Shown here one piece after another: positions 20,734-32,415 of a stretch of DNA of 64,000 nucleotides. Made by a program: the position numbers and the translations under genes. Each line of letters begins with the position of its first letter. Position 1 is the stretch's first letter. The DNA is from Pristionchus mayeri. Lineage: Eukaryota; Nematoda; Chromadorea; Rhabditida; Neodiplogasteridae. A model generated the notes under the pieces. It was not told the origin of the DNA. It ran no database searches and was given only the letters and a program-made list of their open reading frames with translations. The stretch is taken from NCBI GenBank assembly GCA_036245805.1, contig BTRK01000004.1:18724001-18788000 (forward strand), in the 5' to 3' direction.

Positions 20734-23700
20734 CTAGTCAGTTGATATCCAAACTAGCCTGTAATCCCGAACTCCAATGAGGATGACCAATGCGTCGAGA
20801 GATGGGAAGATGGAAAACAATGTTGGTTCGAGGTTTTCAGGGAACGTAATCCGAAAGTTGAAAAGAGGTGGGAATAAGGCAACGAGAACAGGCAAATACA
20901 TCACAATGAAAGGAACCGTCAACTGAAACAGCGGAAATTGTATATCTGCATGTCTTGCAATTTGCTAATTTACTAAAATTTGTACTAATTTAGAATTAAG
21001 GATAGATAATAATAATAATATTAAATAAAGTAAATATTATTCATTTAGTGTGCTAACCTGCACTAACAATGTGTAGTACAATTGTCGCTGTAATATGAGA
21101 GCTCTACTGCTCTTGTTGAAATTTCTGCGAAGATATTGAAAGATGCGCACGATATTGTAGATGACGACAAGCAGAACTGTAAAATGTGACGATTAAATTA
21201 ATTTATCGATTGTTTGAGCTGCATCATCTTCGAGTCGGGTGCATACTTGTGGTCATAATTGTGGAGAAGATAATAGTTCCCAGTAGTGGTCGAATTCTCA
21301 TGCTTCCATCAGGCATCTATATCAATTAACATCGTCAAACTTAATGCTATCCAACCCAGTAGTCGGCTGTCATGGCCGATTCGGCACTGAGATCGGGATA
21401 ATCCTCTTTCAGCAACTCATAGATCTTCTCGAAAGTATCGCGATCCGTAGTGTAGAGGAAGAACGAATTCGTAAACCACGCAATTGATTCCAGTATGAAA
21501 ATGATAATGAGGATGGCAATGAACCACCACTGACGGAAAAGTAGAACGCCATTGTGGCTGTATTTATTTGTTAACATTTTTTTTCGGAAGTTTTAGCTCA
21601 ACCTAGCGCCTAGCGCATTGTATCTGTATACAAAGTGGAAGCAGAGGATTAGGAATGAGTATGAATGAACTGTTGCGAATAGAGATATAACCCATCTGAC
21701 ATAATTCTCTTCAAAATGATAAAAGTATAATAGAAAACTTACCTGGACGGAAAATTCGCAGAGAAAAAGTACATAACTCCATTTTCAATTGACACCACCT
21801 GAACATTTGCACAATCTTCCCGATTTTATCACCCAAATATTCCATCTCTCATGAGAGAATCGGGAAAATCATGGTGCCATCATACAAGTGGAATTCGGAT
21901 TTTCTAATGCATTTTAGTACTTGTTAATTAAGCAGGGTAAGTCTTAGGGTAAGTCTATCTGGGTGAACTGTTCGGTGTACGCATCACGCCTATGAAAATG
22001 TGACGATTTTCAAGTATATTAAATCACCACGGCCCGTTAGGGAGTCCGACGCGTCAAAAACCGCAACGCATGGCGAACGCGTGCGAAAGGGCGCGCGCTC
22101 TTCTCTTGGTCATACTTTAGTATTTTCTACAATAATTTTTGAAGTCTTTTAATATTTTTAATTATTTTTATTATTGCTTTATATCAATTCATTCGATGAA
22201 TACATATTTATTTACAAGATTTGCATACTATTTAAGTAATAATTTCCACTACGAGAATTTCAAAAGTTGATGGCTTCTAGAGGAGTCGGAATTATGATGA
22301 TATTAGAAACACAATTGAATAGAAAGTGATTAGAAGGGTTTTACTATTGACAAAGAGAAAATACTTCCGCAGGAACCGATGATAAAGTGATGATCTAATC
22401 ACTAATTAATTGAGGGTAGATCACTCAGTAGGAAGAGGTGTGCTTCTTCGCGATGGGGCAGAAGTTGGTGAGATGGGCACTGAGGCCAGTTGATCCACAC
22501 AGGGAACAAACTCAGTGGAGAGTGCGAGGACAACTGCAACCGAGATATCGATGAATTTCAACTAGGTATTAGCATAAATTTGTCAGATATGGTAAAGGAA
22601 CGTACACGATCCTGCTCACTCCTTGAGGGCATGTCCTCTCCAGTATCCTCTGTCGGTCACTCTGGGGAGAGGAGTCTGGTAACGAGATTGGGCGTAGTGG
22701 ACGGCAAATTGGTAGCAGAAGGTGCATACTTCTTGTTCGACCATCTCAGAGGAGACATACGAACGGAGTTGCAGAAGTTGCTGAAAGAAGGAACATTTGA
22801 TGATGAAAATATCCGAGCTATTGACAAACAGATAATCGGACTGGCTATACAATAAAATACCAGAATATCGATGGCGGTATCCCCTGACAAGTAAACTCTG
22901 CTTTGGGCCAACTAGATATCTACGCCTCTGTGAAACAGAAGCCGTTGTCTAATCATTCTAAATAACACTAACAGCCCATGAACTACTGGCACCCCATTCA
23001 GGCCTTCTATAGTACTTGCCTTTCCGTCGTGCCTGTCGCTGTAGCAAGAGCCATAGATGAAGTAGCAGGAGGAGGACTCAAAAGAGTGCGAATAGCCTGA
23101 CTCGCTAGGAGCGTAGTTCTGCTGCTGCTGGGAAGCCCTCAATATTAAAAAAAAATTAGGCCAGATTGGTTTGTCCATCCACTATGTCACTATGTCATTT
23201 CTATGATAAGAATAGAAGATAAGCTAGAACTAACAGCGAAAGGAGCTGCTTGGGAGGGTCGTGTCGATGAGTCTTGAGGGAGAGGAGTCGAACTGTCGCT
23301 CGTTGGCGGAGGAGAGGGGCGATCTGTAAAGAGTTGGTTAGCAATAATTATATCACTAGGATGGCATAGCTTATATGTAAAGATGGAATTTGCGAGTAGT
23401 GAATTTACCAAAGAGTATCTACAGTATGCTGTCTGAGAGAGGTGCGAATGGTAAGTTCCCTAGTGATCAGCAACCACTTATGCTCCTCGCATTTCACTGC
23501 GATGAAACGTGGCTCGATTTTATTGATGAGTGCATGCAATGCCTCGATGGGCTGCTCACTCATCTTGCCCCAGGTCTTGAACTGGTGCATGAACTCGCTC
23601 ACGTGACGCAGGATCATATGCGCTTTAGGAGTAACACTGAATGAGGGATCGGCATCAGCCCAGGCTTTCCTGAACCTGAGCACATTTGCATCGAACTGTG

Positions 23701-26700
23701 CGATCTCGACCTCAGTCAGGAATTGAGCCTTTGCAGCACTCTGCAGCTCCCCCAGTGCTTCCATGGCATCTCTGTATGCTTCCCGCTTGGGGTTGCTACT
23801 GAGAGCACACAGCATCTTAGGTGCGTCCTTACGCAGAAGGCTGTGCACGTCATTGCCAGTGAACTGGTTGAAATACTTCTTCCGTGTCACTCCCAATTTC
23901 TTGTACACAGCCTCCAGTGCGCGTGCATTTGGACCACTGTTCCTTAGGATAATATCCTTCAGATTAGCGATCTTGGATTCGCACTCGGACACATCCTTAG
24001 CTTTCTTAGCGGCCAGTGCAGTGAAGGCGTCTACCTGTTGCTGAGCAACTGAGATACGCTCATCGAGCACGTTCACAGTATCTGGATCGACATTGTCACC
24101 GAGGCACTGTGGGCGCATCTGGCATCGAACCTCGTTATTCACTGATAAAGCCATGTCACGGTATAACTGACTGTATGCACCGCAACAGAACAGATGGAAT
24201 CGTCCCTTGCACGTGGTGCACGTGATCATGTGCTTCATCTCAGTGGGGACGGGAGATAGAGTCTTCGATCTCAAGATACAATACTCATGGCATCGAGTTA
24301 CTGCATCACTCGCCACACAACGAGGGTTGAGCTTGCCATCCTTGAATTCATTCAGGACGGCTAGCGCCCTGGAGCACCAACCAAGCTCTAACTGTAGGCT
24401 CTGATGGAACGCCTTAAGTCTGTCAAGGTTTTCTCTCATAGACGCCAGCTCATTCTCAGCCGACTTCTTGTCGTCAAGCGACTGATAGCCTCCCTGAGCA
24501 AGGTCACGCAGAAGAAGTTCTTCTTCCAACGCATCCATGAACGGATTAATCAATCCCATGAAAATGTGGAGAGAAGGAGGGATTACATGTGTGATGGGGA
24601 TATTGAATAGCGGCTCGAGAGCCACACTCAATGCTGGATTCACATATGCATCCCACTTCCTCAACGCTGCCTTCTCGTCTCTCAGCATGAGAACGACATC
24701 ACCGATCGTCACATGATCAGGACCTTGCTGGGCAGTTTTACGGGTAGATGCAATTGAAATAGCACGACTCTCCGCTATGTCCGAGGACACTACATAGGAA
24801 CTTGTAGTCACCCGTCAGGAACATCACCACAGGGATCGACCGTTTGTTTCCATCCTTGTCCTCGAAGTCGATGACAGGATTGGAACACAGATCGTTCACC
24901 TGGGCAATGACCGAAGACAGGTGCTCCTTCATGCCCTTGTAATCGTCGCCTCCAACATAGCGCCCGATCAGTGTGAGATTGTCGACACTATTCGATTGAG
25001 GAATATTGCCAATCTCAATAGCAAGCTTTGTGGTGGTACTTCCTTTGTCTCCGATAAGACAGAACCAAAGGGAGCCACCAAATGCACCATCGAGATCGAC
25101 CAATCCCTTATCGAACTGGTCTTTCACACGGTTGACAAGAGTAGCTCGAACATCTCGCAGTTGCTGAGACCTCATCGATCCTCTCTCGTCCTTAGAGCAA
25201 ATCCAGTGCTCTTTCTCCCACAGCTCGGCTTTAAACTTACGAAGCTTCGCTTGTGGAGCGAGAATATTGCGACTTTCCTTCTCCAAGAAAGTTCGCATTC
25301 TCTCAAGAGCGGAATCGGACAAGCCGACCATCACTTGCATCATTAGTGTTTTCTCTGGCGGCATGCGCATGAGATCAAGAGGCTTCACCACACCACACCT
25401 GGACCGGAGTGCTTTATGGATCGCCCTGCGCTGATTCAGCAATGTCACTAGATGAGGAACTCGACCAGCAATTCGATCGAGTGATTTCGATGCCAGCTTG
25501 ATTCTTTCGAATCTCATTGACTTCCCACACTCGGTGAATAGCTTTGAGTTCGCTTGTTTTTTGCTCTGTTTCTCGTATCGTGCATTTTCCAGCTTTGCTT
25601 GGAGTCCGCGCTCACGGTCAGACGCTTCATCGAGATTAAACTCGAGATCACGCACTTTTTCGGATGTTTCATCAAGCATCACCTCGAGTCTGCTTTCAAT
25701 AGTAATCGCATTCTCAAGCTTGCGCCCGAGCTCACTCTTACTAGCAGCCGCATCATCAAGGTTCCGCCTGAGCTCACGATCCCTGTGACGCACATCTTGC
25801 AGCTCTCGCTGCAGTCCGTGCGCACGTCTAACAATAGCTTCTCCTCTCTCTCGAGTGAATCCACTAGAGTAACTATCATCTAAGCAAAGAGCATCAGCGA
25901 TCCGATCCATGTACTCGAGAAGAATCGCATTCTCATTTCTGAGTGACGACACTTTGCTTTCAAGACATTTCCTGGTCTCGCAATCCGCCCGATAGACATG
26001 ATAGTCCATTGCTGATCTACTATGAGGAAACTCGCCCACCTCCTCCTCCTCCTCCTTCTCGAAGACTGCCTCGGACTCGTCCACATCCATCGGTTCCTGG
26101 AGGGACGCACTGAAAAGCAAACACAACTAAACAATAACCGATGTCGCGTTTATGGTATGCCATCAATGAATGATATTGCATTATAATACTACAAAACCTA
26201 CGCTTTCGCTTGCTCCCTTTGTCGGGCAGCCACTTTTCTTTTGCCGGGTCGGCCCATCTATTAAATGCGAGTTAAATACGAGGAATTAGTTGCAACAATA
26301 TCCATAGTATGACAGGAGATGTTCAAACTCCAGATAATTCAGCTCATAGATCTCTTGGTAAATGCTCATAACTTCTTTATTGCATGGAAAAACAAAGTTT
26401 ATTCAACAGAAATTATTGCATACCTTGTACAGGTATGGTTTCATATCTTCATCTTATCTCCCATCGAAACAGCTGCTCCTGCTGCTGTCGTTCCCACCGT
26501 CGTAGATGTCGCATCGTTGCGCGCCTGCATGATATACTACACATAATGTGAACCCTTATCTGTATACCTTCCGCAACACCTTTCCTGCAGCTGCTGCAGC
26601 TGATGATCCAGCCGTGTTCTTCTGCACGAAGTGTTGTAATTGATACTAATAACAAGCTGCCACATTTAAGAGAACATCGATGCATTTTTATCCCGCATAA

Positions 26701-29100
26701 AGCAAAAGTTCCATACCGAATCCCATGCCGCTCCGGCAGCGACTCGGTATCTTTCCTGAGCAGCGCGCGCGTCTGCTGTGGCCACTGCAGCAGCGCGCGC
26801 TGCTCTGTCCATCTCTACCTTCAACACGTCCACGTCCACTTCTTCCGTCTTCTTCTTTCTGTTCTCTTTCCTACATAAATAAATAGTTGATTGTTCTTTG
26901 TTAATTAGCGAGTGCCATTAAGTAGCTTCTCAACTAGTGGAAACACAAACTTTGGTTGTCTATTCTTTGAGGGCACTACACCGGATGAGAACCAAAAAAT
27001 AGACCCTTCTGTAGGACTTTCACAGAAGCATTTTTGACACTTTGGTAGCCTACTGTGATCATGCTGGAGAAGGGTAATTTTTTGGTTCTCATCCGACTTA
27101 GTGCCTTCTTTGAGATTTCGTTAAAACAAAACACGAAGCAATACTTACTGCCTCTTCCTCTTTTCCTTTCTCCTCTTCTTCTTCTCGTCCTCGTCCAGAG
27201 TGGTCTTCATCTGTCTTTGAAACTGGTGCTTCTGAAAGCTTATTAGAATCATACTAGCAATGATAGTTTCACTAATGCCCGATTTGCAATAAACAAATGC
27301 TACCTTTCTGTTTGGATTCCATCCCGGATTTAGAACTGATGGATGAAAGGGGCGGGGAGGTTGCGACAGAGTGGACATGGGAAGGGAAGGGGGAGGAGGA
27401 GGATTCAACCTGCACGATTTGCAATAATTCACATGGTAGTGTAAGGTATAAAATATTCAACGGTCATTTTAAGAGGGAAGAGCAACTCACATATCTCCGT
27501 ATGACGTGGCGGCCGGTTGAGGGCAAGCGAATGAAATTGTTACATTCCACGCTGCTCTTAAAATAAACGCCATGAATACTAAGTTATAAAGACATCCAGG
27601 CATCAACGCCTGGACAAGATTGCTGCTGAGTCCCAAAAACCACAGAATGTACCCAATATTTCAGTCACAAAACAGACAGTGTTTATATAAATTTACTCCC
27701 ATATCACAACATTTAAAAACAGTTAAAAAAGATATCTGGAGACGGATAAGGTGGGAAGGGATGAGGCGTCTGCATCCTTGGTGGCGTTCACGAGTCAATG
27801 AGTTCAGGAGACCACAGATCCAAGCTTCCACGAATCGGCTCGATCGCACGAGGCAAACCCGATCTGCACGGAGTAATTTGCATCACGCAATGATCGAACG
27901 ATAATTCAAATATGCATTCCGCGCAACAGAGAAAAAAGAGCAGACAATATTTGTGCGAATGAAACTTTGATTGCAACGAACGCGATGAGCATGCAACGAC
28001 ATACCCATCAGCGATGGATAATAACAGTATAACAAATAACGATGAAAGCGCCACTTTTACGGCAATAGAAGCTCAAATGGATGCATTAGCCAACTTCTGC
28101 TTGTATGAAGGCATTGGTGAAACTAAGCGCTCAAGACAGATCAAAGTTTACAAAAAACGCGACAAAAATGCAACGACATATCCATCCGCGAGACGTAATA
28201 ACTTTTTTAAAAATAACAATGAGAGCGCCAATTGTACGTCAACACAAGCTTAAATGGATGTAGTAATCAATTTCTGCTACGACTAAAAATTAGTCGCTAG
28301 CATCCGCTCATCATAGAACAAAACAAGTGAATTCTGGCAGAAAAACGCGAATTTGTAAAACACGTAATAACATTTAAAATCGCGATGACATTCCGGATAT
28401 TAAAGCATGGTCTGATGGCGGACTCGATAGCGATAAATACTCCTGCTACTATGAAAAATATAAGTAAACAACTAACGAATTGGGGCCATTTAACCTTCTC
28501 TCTCCGTTCAAAAAAATGAGGGAGCGCCGTATTTTTAAGACCGGGAACTGGCCAATCTACGGTAATTTTACGAAGTTTTAAGTATCGCTAACTGGTCCGC
28601 GTCGCGGTTTTCTGCCGGACTACTTTTCCACTGTTTAACGGGCCGTGATCACAGGTACTGAACAATTTTTCTTGAATAGTGACCCTCGAACGTGTGCGAA
28701 GGCTGCTGCTGCAGATTCATGTGGGCAACAAAATATTTAAACAATTAACAATTAGATATAATTCCTAACGTTTCCGAATTTCAGTTTGTATTATTGTAAT
28801 AGACGCTCGCTCTGACATAATTTTCTCGTGAAAAGCGAGACATACCGGCTGTATCACGAAGTGGACAACTGTATAGACCATATCATTAATTATGAAGATA
28901 AACAAAAGAATTTTGTAGAGACCCATTTCCTGAGGTAGAGAACCAATGACACACTGAATAATGTAAATGTTACCTTCGAGGACTTGCGAACAATCAAATT
29001 GAGAAGGAACAAATTTAGAATACAAGAGGCGCCTGAGTTGAAATATTTTCAAAGCATATAATAATAGTCATTTCCTACCGAAGGGAAAGAGATGGCGCAT
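20734..29100 (-). CDS. str-type seven-helix chemoreceptor split by a 6.6-kb transposon in intron 3
   Basis: Nine exons close from ATG to stop into 297 residues: 29079-29100, 28974-29032, 28846-28929, then 21743-21798, 21603-21695, 21356-21557, 21247-21316, 21058-21176, 20734-20922. Family marks: EMGLYK after helix 1, HFVIQP at the end of helix 2, HFVYRYNAL after helix 3, QRQLYYTLLVQ before helix 6, and PSLDALVILIGVRDYR at the C-terminus. The same exon borders and phases occur in the receptors at 53.5 and 59.7 kb. Known: Str-family GPCRs sit in ciliated sensory neurons. The 5' and 3' halves flank a complete transposon (22028-28647) that lies wholly inside the intron. The coding frame is intact, but splicing over a 7-kb intron may be impaired. 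It is shorter than its relatives: helix 1 is brief and the last exon ends early. Confidence 0.82.
22400..23340 (-). other. Possible C-terminal exons of the transposase
   Basis: Minus-strand open segments carry a Pro/Ser/Thr-rich stretch (about 23230-23330), a Gln/Ser/Tyr-rich stretch (about 23040-23130), a CTFC motif (about 22720) and a CSLCG..H....C zinc-knuckle-like motif (about 22450-22500). They look like pieces of one spliced C-terminus, but I could not close the frame. Confidence 0.3.
23405..26257 (-). CDS. Putative DDE-type transposase of the 6.6-kb element (frame change near 24745)
   Basis: Exon 1 (26202-26257) starts MGRPGKRK, an AT-hook-like basic start. A large exon from 26109 follows: acidic stretch, long coiled coil (about residues 50-200), then candidate catalytic Asp in LIGDKGSTTTKL (about 25050) and in LTGDYKFLCSVLGHSG (about 24790). 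Frame 1 stops at 24738. The protein continues in another frame: helical region, a PHD-like finger (HEYC, CTTCKGRFHLFCCG, CQMRPQC, about 24090-24290), and a terminal TPKAHMILRHVSEFM...MSEQPIEALH block whose Glu fits a third catalytic residue. The order D, D, zinc insert, H-rich helix, E resembles RAG1/Transib-like enzymes (inference). The frame change suggests an inactive copy, unless an unusual intron removes it. Confidence 0.65.
26441..27378 (-). CDS. Second transposon gene: small Lys- and Ala-rich protein
   Basis: Five exons close in frame: 27304-27378, 27149-27231, 26717-26870, 26568-26621, 26441-26536, about 154 residues. The product starts MSTLSQPPRPFHPSVLNP, has a very basic run (EKKKRRKEKRKR), then an acidic/Ala-rich helical region, and ends Thr/Ala-rich. 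No catalytic motif. It lies upstream of the transposase on the same strand, inside the inverted repeats, so it is cargo of the element. A DNA-binding or nuclear accessory role is guessed from composition only. Confidence 0.55.
26970..27106. repeat. Small hairpin element in an intron of the second transposon gene
   Basis: GGATGAGAACCAAAAAAT near 26983 pairs with ATTTTTTGGTTCTCATCC near 27075, and the outer GGCACTA/TAGTGCC segments also pair. It is a foldback nested inside the larger transposon, hence younger than it or carried by it. Confidence 0.75.
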
Positions 29101-30805
29101 CGTAGATAGAATGGTGAGGCAAGAATAATGACGGTAACTTATCTTTTCGAGTGATTTCCCTGAGGTATTAGTGATCAGTTAATTCGAGTCAGTACATATT
29201 GTTGTCAATTATTAATTCAACCATTCATGGGGAATCATTTTTCGTTGAGGTTGTTGAGTACTCGCTTAAATCTTGAAAAAAGACGTGAAAAAGATATAGC
29301 ATATTCAGGGAAAATCGCTGGGGTTTGCGGAAATGATGGGAACAAAAGATTGAGAAAACAATTATTGTGCATTATCAAGTTCCTGTTATCAAACATACAC
29401 CACACACTATCATAGTCTGTAATTGCAGAAATAATGTATTCTTCGAATTGATCAGTAGGTAGCAATTTCATAGGAAGAGAACCAATGTTCAAATATCAAC
29501 TGTTGACATGCTTTCTGAACAAGCTTTGATGTCTTTCATACAAATAATTGTCATTTCCTCCGATCAACACTCTGGTTGAGATGAAACAAAATGGGAATTC
29601 ACGTAGAATATAAACATGCCGAACGAGATGATGATGCTACGATCTTATCCCAAATTTTTAAAAAAACAGATCGAAGTTTTTTCGGTATACCTTAGAATTT
29701 AGCGATGAATCCTCGTGTATGTATTATCGTTAATCTTTTCTCAAACACTCGATACCGTTGTAATCTGATCGTTAAAATAGAAGTAAAATAGATCAATTAA
29801 ACAAAATAAAAATATTCTGGTTATTATTTATGAAAGAATGAAATAATTGTGTTAAAGTTTTGTCGCGGGTGTGATTGCATCATCATTGCGCAATAGGACG
29901 AGATTTTCATGAGATGGCAATATGCCTACCTTATTCCCCGATTATTTCCCTTTTAAAGTACAAATTTCATTTTTATGCATTGCTTTGTTCAAAAACTGTA
30001 ATAGAAGCAAAAAGTGGGCCAATACTTTCTGGTGCTACTGTATGTCGTGAGGGGCCATCCTCCGAGTCCCTTACCCCACCCCTCTCTTTATTTCCCAACG
30101 ACATCTCTTCTTCGCCCGATGAAGATTCGAAATGAGGAAATGTGTTTAAATGAGGGAGGAGAGGGGAGAGGGACTCGAAGGATGACTCCGCATGGCATAG
30201 TTCAAAATGAATATTTTCGAAACAGATTTCACAGATCGATTCGTTCAAATGAGTGAAAGATACAGAAAAATCAACTAATCAACTCATCAAGGTGGTTTAG
30301 GCCGCCTCAAAGTTGACATAAGGCGACACGCGGCGACTCCCCCCCCCTCCCCCGGCTCGTCCGTTAGGGAGGCGATTGAGTGGCACAATTTACTTTCTGG
30401 TTATTACAATAGGAAGGAAGAATTTGCATGCTGAATATGTTTGTAAATAATCTTCTCTTCCTGAGTTACACGCGACGGAGCATCGGATATTTCCTCATTA
30501 TCATCCCAGAGAAATCCAATCCTGCAACGAGCTTTCCTTGAAAGAAATAGAATAGTTACAATTCAAGACCAGGTTCGATAATGACTTTGCATCTTGCCTC
30601 TTTGGTTCTGGAAGGAATTTGCTCCGTCGTCCATAATGAAACCTTCGTCGAAGTTGAACACTGCAAATTAGGAATTGCGGAAGAATTAGCAGAAAAGGGA
30701 CGTCAATGTAAGAGTCTAACAATTATTGATGTTTCCCCCCGTTCCCTAGAATGGCGAATATCTCGAGAGAGTCGTGATATGTCAATATTCAAAAAATTTG
30801 AAAGA
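29101..30805. other. Intergenic region with one hairpin
   Basis: AT-rich, no gene I can support. A hairpin at about 30052-30187 pairs CATCC.CCGAGTCCCT with AGGGACTCG.AGGATG. Confidence 0.4.
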
Positions 30806-30943
30806 TTACTGTGCAATCGCTATCATAACCCGAATATACGCGTTAAAATATTCAGAGGAATCTAGCTCACTCGTGGGAAATGATGTGCTGAGTGGGAGAA
30901 GGAAGCAGAGGACAGCAATCAACGGGAAGAGGAGTCGCACCAT
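30806..30943 (-). CDS. Putative signal-peptide exon of a small secreted protein
   Basis: An ATG at 30943 opens a frame with a clear signal peptide (MVRLLFPLIAVLCFLLPLST) followed by SFPTSELDSSEYFNAYIR. It can end at TAA (30806) after 45 residues, or splice through GTAATC or GTTATG to an acceptor TTTGCAG at about 30667. The three frames after that acceptor stay open for about 30-55 residues, so the true C-terminus cannot be chosen. Function unknown. Confidence 0.4.
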   Translation of the reverse strand: MVRLLFPLIAVLCFLLPLSTSFPTSELDSSEYFNAYIRVMIAIAQ

Positions 30944-32415
30944 GTATCGTGAATGCAATCACTGAGTGACTGGATGGAAGACGTAGGTGTTCTATGGATG
31001 CAGGTGAAAGAATCCGTAGATAACAACGGGCAGATGATTGTTTCGAAGGAAAATTGATCAACAGAGGATAAGTGTTGACTGTGAAATTAATTATGGGGCT
31101 TCAGAAAGGCTTCCCATAGGATTCGATCTTCTCCGATCTTCTGTTACACAAGCTTCCAATAAGATATACATTGGACAAGCGGTCACTCCTCCCGCTCACG
31201 AGGCACCCTCCCCTCGGCACTCTCCTCTCTTGTACGACAGAATTCGGAAGATCGACCTTCCCTTCTCACCTCCTCCCTACCCCCATTTCACGCACATTCT
31301 GCACTTGCCGAAGCACCCTAGTGGTGTACGATAAATAAATAAAATTATTATTAGTTTGGGTGACTTCGGAGGATTTTATAGTTTTGAGTAGAACAGAACA
31401 CAATATTCCTTTCGTCGGGGAAAAGTGAGAAATCGAAATGTAATTAAGTTTGACCTGGCAAAATGCCAGATTTTCACTCAACGGGAAAATCAGTGAAAAT
31501 AAGCTTCGATATTTGAACCAGTTCTGAAACCTATCGCAATTCTCAAATTCGATTGCAATTGAAATTATTTGCGTTTCATAGTCAGTCTGAAACACAAGTT
31601 ATTAAGCTCGGGTTCCCAACATCGTTTGTAAAATTGCGATATGTTTCAGATGCACATCAAGTTTTGACTTTATAATTTTATTTCGAAAAGATCTCCTCGC
31701 TTTCTATCGTCATGGAATGCTGTGAGAAGGATGTCAAGCAAAGGGTTTCGAAGACATGCTCATTCGGGTTGCCAGAGAGACCTGATGATTATTTTGATAA
31801 CTCTATCTTATTTCAGGGTGTTACCTCTGCTTTTGACATGGATCTGCTTGCACGCCGAGAAGTAGCTGACTTCGCTACAAATATCAAGAGAAGGAATGCC
31901 TGGAAAGAGCTTTTCAATCGAAGTTCCCTGTCAATCCCTGTCAACAAACCGTTGCCCTGGGGGAATGAAGGAGAGATTGGCAAAGTTCGCCCCGTTGAGA
32001 GCAGCCAGCAGAGCGATTCCTATCGGAGGAGAAAGCATCAATAGAGGAAGGAATACCTTCAACTCCACTTAGTATTGAATAAGCACTTTCTGAAACCTGC
32101 GCTATTTGAATTCGGAAGAAGCGCCGCTGCGTCCTTGATGTTTTCGTGCTGCCGACACTACCCAATCGATTAAGGTGACATTTGATCTACATGTGGCTAT
32201 GAGCTAAATTTCATACTAAATATTACTTGTAAGGCAATGCACGTGAATAGGCCATACGAAATTATGTATGAAGGGAATGCTTTTCTGTGCATAATATCGC
32301 GAAGATGGTAGGTGTCCTACAGAGGGTTCGTTTTGGCAGTCCAAATAAATTTAGCCTGGTCGATCATTCTGAATCCGTAGATGTGAAAGTCCTGTAAATT
32401 ATTTCAGTGCAAATC
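30944..32415. other. Intergenic region
   Basis: No firm gene. A minus-strand open segment near 31930-32060 has a hydrophobic leader-like run (PPIGIALLAALNGANF) that might be an exon of another secreted protein, but no start or partner exon was found. Confidence 0.35.

Larger units (their letters stand above)
22028..28647. mobile_element. DNA transposon, 6.62 kb, CAC termini, 5-bp ATCAC target duplication
   Basis: Left end CACGGCCCGTTA (22028) matches the right end TAACGGGCCGTG (to 28647) as a 12-bp exact inverted repeat. Homology continues inward in blocks (AGTCCG and AAAACCGC.ACGC on both sides). ATCAC flanks both ends (22023-22027, 28648-28652). The cargo, both genes on the minus strand, is a transposase-like protein and a small basic protein. 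CAC-starting ends with a 5-bp duplication resemble Transib/RAG-type elements, but the terminal sequence differs from the Transib consensus, so the superfamily is open. Exact duplication and ends point to a fairly recent insertion. Confidence 0.85.

Noticed and set aside
22490..22855. 121-residue plus-strand frame in the transposon
   Set aside because: The opposite strand carries CTFC and zinc-knuckle motifs in line with the transposase; the plus frame has no support.
20734..28647. Reading the receptor 3' half and 5' half as two separate pseudogenes
   Set aside because: Phases, family exon borders and the ATCAC duplication show one gene with an intronic insertion.
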